The notes beneath the pieces were generated by a model. It was not told where the DNA came from. It ran no database searches and saw nothing but the letters and a program-made list of their open reading frames with translations. The position numbers and the translations under genes were made by a program. Source: Acanthosepion pharaonis (taxonomy: Eukaryota > Mollusca > Cephalopoda > Sepiida > Sepiidae). From it: 64,000 nt of DNA. The DNA lies in NCBI GenBank assembly GCA_903632075.3, contig CAHIKZ030005577.1:372001-436000 (forward strand), in the 5' to 3' direction. This document shows positions 32,420 through 44,661 of this stretch, in pieces (position 1 is the first letter of the stretch; every line of letters starts with the position of its first letter).

Positions 32420-32780
32420 GAGGCATATCAACTCCTTATAGGTCATGTAATGCCAAAATTTAATATTCTTGGGAGTATTAGTAATTTGTTTGTTAAAAAA
32501 ATGTATTTCTGCTAATATTTGTTTTACCCTCACAGAAATCTATTGCTGATAATTTTTTTACTATGTAAATGTATTGCAGTTATTTTTACTATTAATTACT
32601 TGTCCATACCAGGGACCCAAACAGGTGTTACCAACCTGAGTCAGAGTGGACCTGGGAACAATAGTAACTCAGAGGTGGTTCCATGCTACTCAGAACCTCC
32701 TGATCAGAGGCCTTGCTGCCAGATGTATTTTCATCATACCCAGGACAGGTATCCCATCTGGATAGCAAGTGTGAGTATAT
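32420..32780 (-). repeat. Composite SINE-like repeat, second copy
   Basis: Same block order as 31030-31500: gcatatcaactccttatag, two or three ctattgctgataattttt-type units, then gtcagagtggacctgggaac and cctgatcagaggccttgct. The 91-codon frame at 32519-32794 is a by-product. Confidence 0.55.
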
Positions 32781-32949
32781 TAAGGATTTGCTAGATCAGT
32801 GGCATTTTTTGTAAATTCCTTAAAATATTCATGAATTGGTCAGTTATCACCCATGCATTATTGTTTGATGAAATGGAATACATAATGTAAATTCTAGGAA
32901 TTATCATTATTAAACACTGATTTATAAGTAAATAATATAGTCTTCATCT

Positions 32950-33080
32950 TTGTTACCATCATCAAAAATTTTGGCCATTGTACTTTCTCATCTTCTGCAG
33001 GTGTCTATTGCATTTGGTAAACTCCTGGAGATCTTAAACTGGGTATTTCATTCAATATACAGGATTAGGTCTTCTCATAT
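32950..33080 (+). repeat. Penelope-like terminal repeat fragment (tentative)
   Basis: ttttggccattgtactttc, ttctgcaggtgtctattgc and ggtaaactcctggag follow the layout of the repeat at 51840-51862 plus 52466-52540 (there split by a mariner element) and, less closely, the fold-back at 50143-50530. Confidence 0.4.
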
Positions 33081-33314
33081 TGCTCATAATACAGGTTTTC
33101 AATGTTTACCTATATAAAAAAAAAAATGGTATTCCACAGAGCATTCACAAAGTCTTTTCCAGCATTCCCACTTGTACTTTTAAATATAAATTTGTTTTAT
33201 AAATGTCGATCTGCACACAAAGAAAAAAATATTTCTTCTTGGTGTATCATCTTTTCAAATTGTTATTCCCTGAAAATGCTGATTTACAAAAAAAGTATAT
33301 GTTTACTAAGAATA

Positions 33315-33520
33315 AATTTGTAATTTCATTTATTCACTTGTTTTAATACTAGTATACCACCAGGTCAATTAAGCACAGGATTGTAACCTACTCAACTCGT
33401 ATGTAAAATCAGCAGAGTCAAATTGGTCATGTGTGCAGGAGCTCCATCTTGAGTGAAGACATAGTGAATTTCAAATATGGCTGACAACCTGGGTAACACA
33501 TCTCTCTCCAAAATTTGTTC
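33315..33520 (-). pseudogene. Tc1/mariner-type transposase fossil, copy 2
   Basis: A 206-bp block identical to 26296-26501, including the QDGAPAH catalytic segment on the minus strand, but with different flanks on both sides. Confidence 0.8.
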
Positions 33521-33544
33521 GTCTATGGTGCAAAAATGGGTCAA

Positions 33545-34490
33545 AAGCATAAAATTTCCTTCAAGTTCAAGGAGTTATATCTTTAGTATTTTCTAAAGAT
33601 ATAGATTGATAAAATTAGTATGTAAAGAAAATTTAATATTTTCTCTTTATAAAAGATACAATTCTTTCTCTTTTGTGATAATTGGTTTTTATTTCAGCTC
33701 TCTTTAAATGAGGCCATGTTTCAGTAACAGATGCTTCTTTTTCAGTCTTTTGAAAATAGGTTGCCATATACTATGATTCTAGTTTCTACATTGGCCAAGT
33801 CATTGACATTACACCTCCAACCCATACAATAATAAAGTTACTCCAACTAAGAGTAGAAACAATTTTTTTCTGATGGCCTTTCTGGATGACATTGCACAGG
33901 TCATGTCAACTTTTGTCTTAAGATGGGACTTAGGTTTAATGCCAGTTTCAAGTGATGGTAGAATCTAGAATGTTCTGAAATATTGGTTATAGAAGCCTAT
34001 AAAGAAATTCAGACTGAAAATCATTATTAAGAGAGGAAGTGCAACAGGGCTGTTCAAACTGCTCAGAAAGTCTATTTCATTAGTTTCAATAAATGTAGTT
34101 TTACTCTATTTTCTATTCAGTCAATGATCAACTAAACATCCTGAGAGATTGTTTACTTGTAAATGAAAGAGGCAAGCATAAGAAAAAACTTGCAATGTAA
34201 AAAATGTTACTCATTTCAATTCTGCTGTTTTTCTGGGTTTTTTTAAATTTAAAAATTGAGATTTAAGGCTTTACAATATGTATTTATTTGAAAAATTGAC
34301 CACTGATTTGTTTTGTATAAGAAGTTTGAAAATTTTGATGTTGTCAGTCCCTTTTGAGCAAGTATAAATTTGCATAAATTTACAAATTTAAAAAAAATCA
34401 AATACAAAAGTTTTATTATAGACAAAATCATTGTTTTGTTGAATTCCTTATGAAAAGGTTAGTCAAGTTTCAAAGTTTCAAGTTTTTTTG
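33545..34490 (+). repeat. AT-rich duplicated block, paired with 37540-39350
   Basis: Two parts match 37555-37760 and 39101-39345 respectively: tgataaaattagtatgtaa near 33610 and ccactgatttgttttgtat near 34300. The spacing differs between copies (the second is longer). No gene; the 60-codon reverse frame at 34249 is not supported. Confidence 0.65.
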
Positions 34491-35070
34491 TTTTTTTTTT
34501 TACAGCAGATTCAAATAGGTATATTTTTTACCCTTTTTGCCATACTATCAAATTTGGCTTCTGCCTGTACTTATATGGTGGAATAAGGGTTGTTTTACTG
34601 ATGAACTCCTGTGAAAAAAAATTGAACTTGATCTCTAAGATACTATGAAACATATTAAGAAGTTTCAATGACTTAAGTGTAGAATTGAAATTTATATGGT
34701 CAAAATTGCCTTCCTATGCTATTTTTGTAGGTTTTAGAACAGAATGTGATTCCCAACCTTGCTTAGGCTGGTTTTATCTAATAGTTATTAATTACATTAG
34801 TATTATCTTTCTTTTATGACATTACATTCATATTTTTTCACTTATTTGAAGCATGCATATTAACATATACACTGATAAAATGGGCTTTTGGCCCAATCGC
34901 ACTCAAGACAAAAAAATACAACAAATTTTGTATGGTAATAATTTGGTTGCTAATTGATCTAGCAAGATAGATTTGGTAGCATTTTTTATGTTCTGTCAAG
35001 TTCTATATGCCTACATGAAAAGGTGTTAGATATATTGAAAATAAAAAATAGTTTGGGATACCTACTCATA

Positions 35071-35393
35071 ATTTTACTGCATGTACAGGAATAGCTCAAT
35101 TAATGCATTTTCAATTAGTGTGCCAAAGTTTTTATATAACAAAATTTTATTAGTGCATACATAATACTTGATTATTGTGGTAAAACATTATTCAGTTTAA
35201 CCATAGTAATTGAAAATTGTCTTTTTTTCAGTTACCAATGTACACATTATACACACTAATCAAAGGATTCCTGGACTAGCATGTGTTTCTTCAGTATAGA
35301 ACCATGTGAAATGGTATACACTGTTAACTGACTAAGGGTTGTCACCAGTGTGAATTCGCATATGTACTTTCAAATTTGAAGACTGTGAAAATG
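35071..35393 (-). repeat. Direct repeat, 3' end of zinc-finger gene B
   Basis: 323 bp that recur without any length change at 36228-36550, offset by 1,157 bp, with roughly seven substitutions. This copy contains the true 3' flank and the last finger of gene B. Confidence 0.95.
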
Positions 35394-36201
35394 CTGATCC
35401 ACACACCTCACAAGAAAATGGTTTCTCTCCTGTATGTATTCGCATATGTTTTTTTAAACTAGAACATTCTGTAAATGCTGATCCACATACTTGACAGGAA
35501 AATGGTTTTTCCCCAGTGTGTATTCGCATGTGTTTTTTTAAATGTGAATTCCGTGAAAATGCTGATCCACACATTTGACAAGGAAATGGTTTTAATCCAG
35601 TATGTATTTGCATATGGTCTTTTAAATCAGAATTCCGTGAAAAAACAGAGGTACACACAGTGCAAGAATAAGGCTTCTCTCCAGTGTGTGTCCGCAAGTG
35701 CACTTTCAAATGTGAATTCCATAAAAATGCTGATCCACACACATCACAAGCATATGGTTTCTCTCCACTGTGTATTCTCATGTGATTTTTTAATGAAGAA
35801 CTGATTGAAAATGCTGATCCACATTCTTGACAAGAAAATGGTTTCTCTCCTGTATGTATTTTCATGTGGTTTTTTAAATGTGAATTCTGTGAAAATGTTG
35901 ATCCACAAACAGAACAAGAATAAGGTTTCTCTCCTGTGTGTGTTCGCATATGTACTTTTAAATATGAATTCTGTGCGAATACTGATCCACAGACGTCACA
36001 AGGATATGTTTTCTCTCCAGTGTGTATTCGTATATGATTTTTTAAATGAGAAGTCTGTGAAAATGATGATCCACACACATCACAAGAATATGGTTTCTCT
36101 CCAGTGTGTATCCGTATATGCTTCTTTAATGTGGAACTGTCTGTAAATGCTGATCCACATACTTGACAAGAAAATGGTTTCTCTGCAGCATGTGCTTCCA
36201 T
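35332..36201 (-). CDS. C2H2 zinc-finger protein B, 10 fingers
   Basis: Ten intact 28-residue fingers with a nine-residue leader MEAHAAEKP; the ATG at 36201 is the Met conserved in all three arrays, while one at 36225 would add MSLNLKCN. Helix residues (-1,2,3,6) are DSTK, QSHN, QSYV, QSHN, ISSN, WSHV, RSDD, RSHK, ESSK, QSNV. Finger order matches A1-A10. The protein ends HTGDNP then stop. No other domain is seen; nuclear DNA binding is inferred from the family. Its upstream side is unusual: immediately before the coding start lies a copy of the gene's own 3' end, and the normal 5' module is displaced to 36560-36817. Whether it is still transcribed is uncertain. Confidence 0.87.
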   Translation of the reverse strand: MEAHAAEKPFSCQVCGSAFTDSSTLKKHIRIHTGEKPYSCDVCGSSFSQTSHLKNHIRIHTGEKTYPCDVCGSVFAQNSYLKVHMRTHTGEKPYSCSVCGSTFSQNSHLKNHMKIHTGEKPFSCQECGSAFSISSSLKNHMRIHSGEKPYACDVCGSAFLWNSHLKVHLRTHTGEKPYSCTVCTSVFSRNSDLKDHMQIHTGLKPFPCQMCGSAFSRNSHLKKHMRIHTGEKPFSCQVCGSAFTECSSLKKHMRIHTGEKPFSCEVCGSAFSQSSNLKVHMRIHTGDNP

Positions 36202-36227
36202 GTTGCATTTCAAATTGAGACTCATTG

Positions 36228-36550
36228 ATTTTACTGCATGTACAGGAATAGCTCAATTAATGCATTTTCAATTAGTGTGCCAAAATTTTTATATAACAAA
36301 ATTTTATTAGTGCATACATAATACTTGATTATTGTGGTAAAACATTATTCAGTTTAACCATAGTAATTGAAAATTGTCTTTTTTATAGTTACCAATGTAC
36401 ACATTATCCACACTAATCAAAGGATTCCTGGACTAGCATGTATTTCTTCAGTATAGAACTATGTGAAATGGTATACACTGTTAACTGACTAAGGGTTGTC
36501 ACCAGTGTGAATTCGCATGTGTACTTTCAAATTTGAAGACTGTGAAAATG
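36228..36550 (-). pseudogene. Duplicated 3' end of gene B placed upstream of it
   Basis: Second copy of 35071-35393, including most of the last finger, its stop and the 3' flank. It breaks off at tgtgaaaatg, inside the finger. It stands between the 5' module and the array of gene B. Confidence 0.9.
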
Positions 36551-36559
36551 TGGATCAAC

Positions 36560-36817
36560 ACATCTCGCCAATTTGAAATGAAATGAGATAGTCTCCAGTG
36601 TCTTTACATGGTGCTTGGAAAAGGGTATTTAGTAAAAATGCTTGTGTACAACTCTGGCACAAAATATGTTGGTTTCCTTTTTGTAATTATGACTAAAAAT
36701 TAATTACATAAAAACACAGATCCACACATTTACAAGATTATGTTTTCTCCTCTTTGGTATGAATTTATTTGTATCACTTCAAACTTGAATGCTGTCAATC
36801 TTCATGATAATTGATAT
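36560..36817 (-). other. Displaced 5' module of zinc-finger gene B
   Basis: Matches the 5' module of gene C in order: minus-strand acceptor ttctttgttcacag then atatcaat, the accaaagaggagaaaacata stretch, and a ggaaaccaacatattttgt region. It contains finger-like traces and stops. A transcript using this acceptor would now run into a truncated finger first. Confidence 0.6.
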
Positions 36818-37247
36818 CTGTGAACAAAGAAGATGTATTATTTAATAAAACTGGAAACTGTAGAGATAAATGGAATATAATTTAAATACAGGAAATTTTT
36901 ATTTTGCCTAAATATTATTCACTAGGAACAAAATAACATTGTATAAAAATATAAAATTATTTGCATTCTAACATTAGCTTAGTAAACATGTTTTCAATCC
37001 CTCACCCACAAGAGAGTAGTTTTTTGTTACTTCTAATTTCTTTGAGTCTTTCTTTTCAACAATCAATTAATTGAACATACAATAGAGAAATTGAAAAGAT
37101 AAAAATAATTGTAATTGCTGCATAATCCATTACAGGGTCCTTGCAGAAGTCTCATTCAATCAGTTGTCTTTTTTGGTTAAGTACTTTAGTTGACACCTGA
37201 TAATTGCTTAATGAAGCTCTACTGGTTTCTTATTCAGTATTGTCTTT
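36818..37247. other. No gene seen
   Basis: Probable intron or 5' flank of gene B; AT-rich. Confidence 0.3.
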
Positions 37248-37390
37248 CTTCTAGACTGGTTGCCAACCACAATCAGAGAGCTCAGTCTATTCTGTTATTT
37301 AACCCATTCCTAAGGGGAGAAGAGTTGGTGTTTTCATACTATTCTCAGTCGATTGAATGAAAAATCCTAACTTGATGACCAAACTGTTAC
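37248..37390 (-). mobile_element. Decayed tRNA-derived SINE fragment
   Basis: ctagactggttgccaacca and ttatttaacccattcctaag followed by ggggagaaga keep the SINE body order in reverse; the head is largely lost. Confidence 0.55.
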
Positions 37391-37539
37391 TACAGACAAA
37401 AATATTCAATCTAACATTATCTCCTCTGATTAAAAAAAATTTACACAGAATTGTTTATTTTACAAAGCATCTAAAATATTAAAAATGTTTAAAAATCAGG
37501 TCTCTATCACTACAACATGCTACTATTTGGTATTAGTTT

Positions 37540-39350
37540 ATACAGAAAAATGGTTCAAAATATTGAAATTTTCTTAAAGTTCAACTCACAATATCTTGAG
37601 TATTTTTAAAGTTACTTTGATAAAATTAGTATGTAAAGAAAACTTTTTTTTCTCTTTATAAAGATATAATCATTTCTCGTGTGATAATTAGTTTTTATTC
37701 CAGGCCTCTTTAAATGAGGTCAGGTTTCAGTGACCGGTGCTTCTTTTTCTGCATTTTAAAATCAGCATATTTTATGCTTACGTTTTGAAATTTGTTGCAC
37801 TCAAGAGTTATGTGTTCCTATGCACATCAAAATAGTTCCATCTTAAAGAAAAGTGGACAATTGTCAATTTGCTGGGTGTAAAATAAAATTTGAGGTTATT
37901 TTTCACCAAAAATTTCCAAGTAGAAAATTTCAATGGATAAAATACCAGAGAAATTCACTTCTTAAAAAAGGAAATTTACACCTTCTTAGAGAGCAATGTT
38001 TCATCTTTAATAATCATCTGATTTCAAATCACCTTGTACATTGAACTCAAAGCATGAACAAATATAAAAGGAGGTGTTTTTTACATTTGAATTTGCCAGC
38101 CATGATGACAGACATGCCCAAAGCTTTTAAATCCGACTTGTTTGATTGACGCACATTTCACATTTTCTAGGTGATTTTTCAATCTTTTTCTACTATTATG
38201 TTTATTGTAAAGTTGTATAAAGTAAACTACTTATTATGTAACTAAATAGGCAATAAAAAATAAATTTGAAATACATATTTTGATTAAATTTTACACACTC
38301 GTATTTGTCTATGGAAAAAAAAGAAACTTTGTGTATGCAAAATAAATTATTGTAATGTAATTTGTAAATGTACATATATAAGTCTTGTATTTTTCAATAG
38401 GAAAAAAAGGAAAATTTGTGTATTTAAAAAAATGAAATAAAGTACTGTAATTTTAAAATGCATGTATGTATATATTTATAAGTTACTTTTTATAAATCTG
38501 CATTTGCATATGAAAAATATTGTAATGTTAAATGTCTATTTATATTTACTAATTATTAACTAATTTTTGGGATTAGTTCCTAATTTCACAGATTAAATTA
38601 AATATTTAAATTATTTGTAGACTCAATACATTTTATATAAAATAAAAAGATATATTTATCAGTTGAACTGTTTGTGGGTCCACAAAAAAATTACTTATAG
38701 TTAATTAAACTATATTATTTTTTATTTTTAAAAATGAGTATATTTCTTGAAAGATATTTTTTAACTTTTCTACCAAATTTTTTTCTTACAAAATAATTCA
38801 TTTTTGGTAATTATTAAAATGACTTTTTTAATTTTAAAAGTAGGTTATTTTATGGTAATTTTTACTGTTAAGCATATTTTTAAGTAAATCATTACACCTA
38901 AATGCAGCAATAACAATTCAAGAGCAAATGTTGCCATTCGACAAAAGAACCTAACTTTAAAATTTTCAGTTCATTTATTTTTACATAAATTTGATTGTTG
39001 CAATGTATTTTTTCTTTATAAAAATCTTTTTCATCAGTTCTGATAAATGTAGTTTTACACATTTCAATTTTTTGTTGTTTTTTTTTTTAATTTAAAAATT
39101 GAGTTTTAAGACTTTACAATAAGTATTTATTTGAAAAATTGGCCACTGATTCGTTTTGTATAAGAAGTTTCAAAATTTTGATGTCATCAGTCCCTTTTGG
39201 GAAAGTATAAATTTGTATAAATTTACAAATTTTTCAAAAAATTGAATACATTTATGAGAAAAAGTTTTAATATTATAGACAAAATAATTGTTTTGTTGAA
39301 TTCCTCATCAAAAAATTAGTCAAGTTTCAATGTTTCAGACTTGTACCCCC
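37540..39350 (+). repeat. AT-rich duplicated block, second copy
   Basis: Counterpart of 33545-34490 with a longer middle. The 63-codon frame at 37853-38044 falls in the extra middle and lacks motifs. Confidence 0.6.
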
Positions 39351-39479
39351 AAGAATGATACTAATATTTGTAGGTACCCTTCTCAGTTGAAATTGAAGAA
39401 AAATTAAGAAAAATCAAATTAATTTCTCCACACGTTTCACATAAACAATTCGCAAAAATAAAGGCTGTAATATCGGGGA

Positions 39480-42400
39480 ACAATGCTAAACTCAAACAAC
39501 ATGACATTTTATTGTATTCATGTTAGTCTTCCATACATATGAATTACAGTCATTTTATGGACACAAAATTACATTTTTTAATTAGTGGGGGGGGTCTGCT
39601 GATTGTTATAAGCTATACAACTTATAATGTTGTAAAGATAGATCTACTTAATAACACCACTGACTAAATTGTACACCATTTTCACTAATTTTTTAATATT
39701 TAACAACTTTAATGTAAAAATAATAAAATAATTTAAGAAATAACAAGTAATTGTTTTAAAAATTCATTTTTCATTGAAAAAGTTTTTTGCTTTCAGACAA
39801 TATTATCCATATTCATAAAAACAACTAAAAGCATTTGAAATTAAATAATATCTTTGTCTTATTGTGTTTTGTATGTTACAATTCAGGTGATTTTCAGGTC
39901 AAGTGGGTCCAATTAAAAAATAAACCTTATTTACTTTCTTCAAAGCTTTGAGCTTTTAACTAATTAATCACTAAAAATATACACTTTTGAATTTCTAGAG
40001 TTTTCATAAATTAGTTGGGAGTGGGGTAATAAATATAAAAAAAAAATTTAATATGATTTTAAAAATCTAATATAACATGCTTTTATGTGTACATAAAATG
40101 GCTGTAATTCAAATCTATGGAAGACCGAAAGCACAATAAACAATAAACCATCATATGGTTTGCATTGGCATATAAATGATATTCCCTGCTGTTTTCAATA
40201 TAACTGAAGATTAAAAAAATTTGGGGAAAAGAGAAAGAATGTATAATATTTCAACTGATAAGGATACCTACAAAGTATTATGTACCTATCTTATGAAATT
40301 TATATGGTCTTATTTTTATATTATCTGTTATGACATTTTTCCATAAATGAAATATCAAAATGAATAAAATGAGTGAAAATACAAATACTGTAAAACATAA
40401 TAAATGCACATAAAATTATATGTTATGTACACTTATGATAAAATTTCATAAGGTACCTAATTAATTAGGTACCTTTCTTATGAAATTTTATCTCACTCTC
40501 AACAGTCTTTTTTAAAACTTTTTTTTATAGTGTTATATTTTTTCATAAAGCATTGTAAACACTAAGTACCAAAAAACAAAAAAAAACTAGAGCACTGAAA
40601 CGTTTCCTTAAAAATAACGAGGTAAATAAGTTGGTTCACTTAAAGCTAATTCATGTCACTTCTGTCCTTCTGTATGATAACTTTTACAGAAGGCCAACCA
40701 GAATATAATTAAGTTGCGTTATTTGAGTTAAGAATTGTTCTCCACTGTTAAGGCATTTATTTTTGCAAAACATGTGTGGAGAAGTTAATTTGATTTTTAA
40801 ATTTCAACTGAAAAGGGTACGTACAAGTATTAATATCATCTTATGAAATTTATATGATCTTATTTTTATATTAATCTTAGTTATGACATTTTTCCATAAA
40901 AGAAATATCAAAATTAATAATAAAATGAATGGAAATACAAATAACACAGTAAAATGTAATAAATTATAAAATTATAGTATTTTATGTACACTTCTGATAA
41001 AATTTCATAAGAAAGGTACCTATAAATTAATTAGATATCTTTCTTATGAAATTTAATCTCACTCTCAAAAAAAATAAAAATAAAAAAATAATAGAGCGCT
41101 GAAAGTTTTCCTTAAAAATAACGAGGTAGATTATTTGTTCACTTAAACCTAAACAACTTCACTTTTCTCCTTCCATAGAACAAATTATGATCACGTAATA
41201 CATCATTCAACACCTGTCAAGTGACGCGAAAGGTTATGACCTGTTTCGTTTTATTTTCAAACTACATCTTTTTGGCGCAGAAGCTAAGTTAACCTTGGTT
41301 CAAAATATTTTAAATAAACATTATAATTTCTGATTTTCTTAAAATAAGTTTTGAAAAAATAATAATTGATTTTTAAAAGAATTTCAAAGTGAGATTTTCA
41401 TTTTTTTTATAAAATGGAAAAAAATGATTGATTAATTTTGCAGTCAATTTTGCAATCAATTTTGCAGTCAATTTTGCCGACTCAAAAAAAAAAAGTTTTT
41501 TAACAAAAATTTTGGACGTGCTAGGAACGATAAAAAAAACCCCAAAATACTTTGATCTTCCCTCTTAATAATAACATAAATATTTACACGATAAAGTTTT
41601 GTTTTCGTCAATTTTGGCGTCTTTTTCGTCATATACTCTTTTTAGCGATCTCATGAAGAACACAACGTGAATAAAGACATGAAAAATTCAAACACATCGT
41701 TAAGAAATGTTTGGATACAATTTTTTATGCTATATGTAAGTAATGTTTGTTTCAAATCAGATTAATTTAACTTTAAATTTTCTAATTTTACTCAAATAAC
41801 TTGTCAAAAATATATAATTTATTTTAGGAAGAAGTTTAAAATCGAAAATTTTCTTTGTTTACAAATTTCTTAGAATTTAAGAAAATGGCCGCTTTTAAGA
41901 AATTAAAAAAAAATCAAAAAAAATCGAGCATATATTCCAATCTAATTTCTATCTGAAATACACCAGAATATTTTACTTACTGGAAATAATAAATTTAATC
42001 CTTTAGCTTTCAATTAAAGGTAAAATAAAATCTTTAAGGATGCTTTTTCATTTTAAAAAATTCATTTTAAACCATGGGTATCGAAAAATTGACCAAAGGT
42101 ACCTACATGAGATTGACCAACATTGTTAAAAAAGAAAGGTTTATTCACAAAATGAAATTTAAAAAAAAATAAATGAAAACGTAATCTATTTTCAAAACAT
42201 TTACTTAACACATCATAAACTATTTTCGTAAAAAAAAATATTTCATCTCGTCTTCCACTGTTAAATTAAAAGAAAAAGTCTTTCTGCAAACTTTTGTTTT
42301 TTTTTTAATTAGTAAGTAACAGAATTAGGAGAACGCTAAACTTACTTCTTTCTGTTTTTTTCGTCTGATTTGTTTTCGTTGGGATAAAGAAAAAATAAAG

Positions 42401-43400
42401 AAAATAAATTAAGTAAAGGTATAGAATTCCTTAGACTCATCTTGCTGGCTGAATTATAAAACAAGCAAAAACAAGACATTTGAAATTGATATTTTCTGAA
42501 GAGCGATAATCAAGGGAGGTAATTAATGAAAAAATGTTAACTTGTTTTCTGCGTTCAGTAAAAAAAAACAGCACTTGTTTTAAATATACGATTATAACTC
42601 AAGTCAAATACATGTTATGTTTGGTAGGTACTACCAATCATTTGCTAAGTAAAAAATGGTCATACATTATGAAAAAGTTCCCAAAACTTGATAAAACAGT
42701 TTTATCATCAAAAACTTTGTTATTATTAAGAGAAAAGTCCAACTACAAAGAATTTTTTGATTATTAAATTATAATTTTTTAAAATCCTTTTCAGAACCAC
42801 CGAAAATTTGGTTAACAATTTTGTTTTTCTTGCGTCATTAGTGTGGGAAATTTGGGCGTCTTTTTGTGGTAAAAAAAAAAAAAAAAACACATTGATTTGG
42901 AAATTCTTGCAAAAATAAAATAATTGTCTGATTTTAATGAAACTTTCAAGACTTATTCACAAATGAATTAAATTATTTTAAAAATGTTTTCAAAATTTAA
43001 AAGCGTTTCTTTTTAAGAAAATCTTGGTAAATTTTTTTTATATCTGTTAACCTCCACTTATACAATTTTATGAAATTTCAAGAAATTCATTTTTGTAGGG
43101 TTTTAAAATGTTTTTTTTATGAGTTATGCCTGGAAAATTTAAATCATCCATTTTTTTTTTTTTTGTCAAACAAACACTCGATTACAGAAAATCTGGTCTG
43201 AATCATGAATAAAAAATGCAATAAAACTCAGATATTATTTCATTAGAAAAGCTTTTAATTTCTTTTATGAATAAGATAGACACTATTGTCTTAAGAAAAA
43301 AAAAGATTTTTGCTGAATAATGAATTTTTACAAGAATTGTTTTCATTTTAGAAATTTTAATTATATTTAATTTATATTTTATAAACTTTTAAAATTCTGT
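39480..43400. repeat. Long AT-rich composite repeat, copy 3
   Basis: Contains several parts of the composite family: 39480-39900 is the reverse of 60600-61050; 40240-40500 and 40840-41070 are two copies of the cttatgaaatt-ended block also found at 61160-61400; 41140-41700 matches 61480-62050 and 1590-2060; 42500-42522 carries the gcgataatcaagggaggta closing motif; 42680-43340 matches 60140-60780. The 77-codon frame at 42534-42767 is not credible. Confidence 0.6.
40441..40490. repeat. Near-perfect palindrome
   Basis: aaatttcataaggtacctaa faces ttaggtaccttt-cttatgaaattt around a central taattaatta; only a three-base gap breaks the symmetry. Weaker versions occur at 40998-41054 and 61326-61382. 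Confidence 0.85.
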
Positions 43401-43411
43401 ATTAATTTGTA

Positions 43412-43536
43412 CAGTGTAACCCGGATATAAGAGAGTTGTCGGGACTGGAGAAAAAGTCTCTTATATCCGGGTTTGGTCTATTTAGTATGGGAACACTTTG
43501 GGACCAGAGAAAATCTCTTATATCCGGGTTGCACTG
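43412..43536. mobile_element. Pogo/Tigger-like MITE, 125 bp
   Basis: Inverted ends cagtgtaacccggatataag and cttatatccgggttgcactg flanked by TA (43410-43411, 43537-43538). The centre has a second inverted pair of cggatataagag-type text, giving a multi-hairpin structure. Confidence 0.9.
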
Positions 43537-44116
43537 TAACATTTATTTAAGTGATATTGTTATTTACTGATTATAAATGAAAAACCTCACTACAATTCAA
43601 CAACCCTACCCCCCACTATTTTTAAATTATTTTATGTCTATAAAATGTGTTGATTTTTGTAATTCAGGTTTGGAAAGTGACTGAAGATGAGATGCCAGGT
43701 CAGGGTCAATAATATTGCAACATCAGACTACCTTTGAGACTCTAGCTTCAGAGTTTATTCAAAGAGATTTATAGAAAATAAATCCTATTTCCAACACAAT
43801 AACAGGGTGCAATGTTTAAATAGTTGCTATTTTAGATCTTTAATTTTGTACATGCACTTTTTTGTTTTTGATTTTGTCAACCGCACATTATAGTAGGCTC
43901 ATTTGAGTACTTTTCTGTGAGAAAAAGAGCACCATAATGCAACTCACTCCATCAGAAATCTGGAAATGGCATGCTGTATTGCTTGACATTCATACTGGAA
44001 GCTCCAATATGATAATTTCAGAGTGTTCAATCTGAGGACAGTGCAGAGGATTTGGAAAGAGTTGGATGATATATCCAGTCATCATCATTTTAGCAACCTG
44101 CTACCACTTTCTTACA

Positions 44117-44632
44117 AATGTCTAATTTTGTACAATTTTGTGCAAAAAAGTGGATCAAAGAGCCTTCTCAGCTTAGTAAATATTTTCAGGAAATATCAGC
44201 TTCTGATTGGTCAATAAACACACAAGTGGGCGTTGCAATCCACCCGCGTACAAATATTTTTCCAGCGTGTGACCAAGTCAAGTTTTCCCGCCAATTTTCT
44301 GTGACCCTGTCACGTGATTACTTTATCTATAAATAGCAGACACAAGCTTGCTTCTTTCTCTTGTACTCTTCCAAATTCCTGCGAAGATGTGATCTTAAGG
44401 ATTCTCGTCTCGACCATGGACTGTCAGACGTTAAAAGCATATTCACGCATACATCTACATACAAACTTTTCCAAACTACATTACAAACATACAGAACATT
44501 TCCAAACAAGAACTTTTCTCTTTAAAACATTCTTCTAAAACTACAGTTTATTCAGCAATTTCTCAGCTTTGTAGTTAATTCAACTGTGAGTTCAGATAAA
44601 AATATTCAGAGTCTAAGGGACATAACTTCTAT
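44117..44632 (+). mobile_element. Solo LTR-like repeat
   Basis: Plus-strand counterpart of 10992-11496: begins TGTCTAATTTTGTAC, has gcttctgattggtcaataaa, the box tctataaatagcagac at 44327-44342, and ends agggacataac. The TATA box with a CT-rich leader about 30 bp on fits a retrotransposon promoter. Frames at 44023-44538 are shadows. Confidence 0.6.
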
Positions 44633-44661
44633 GCATGTACATCAATATACACAAATAAATA

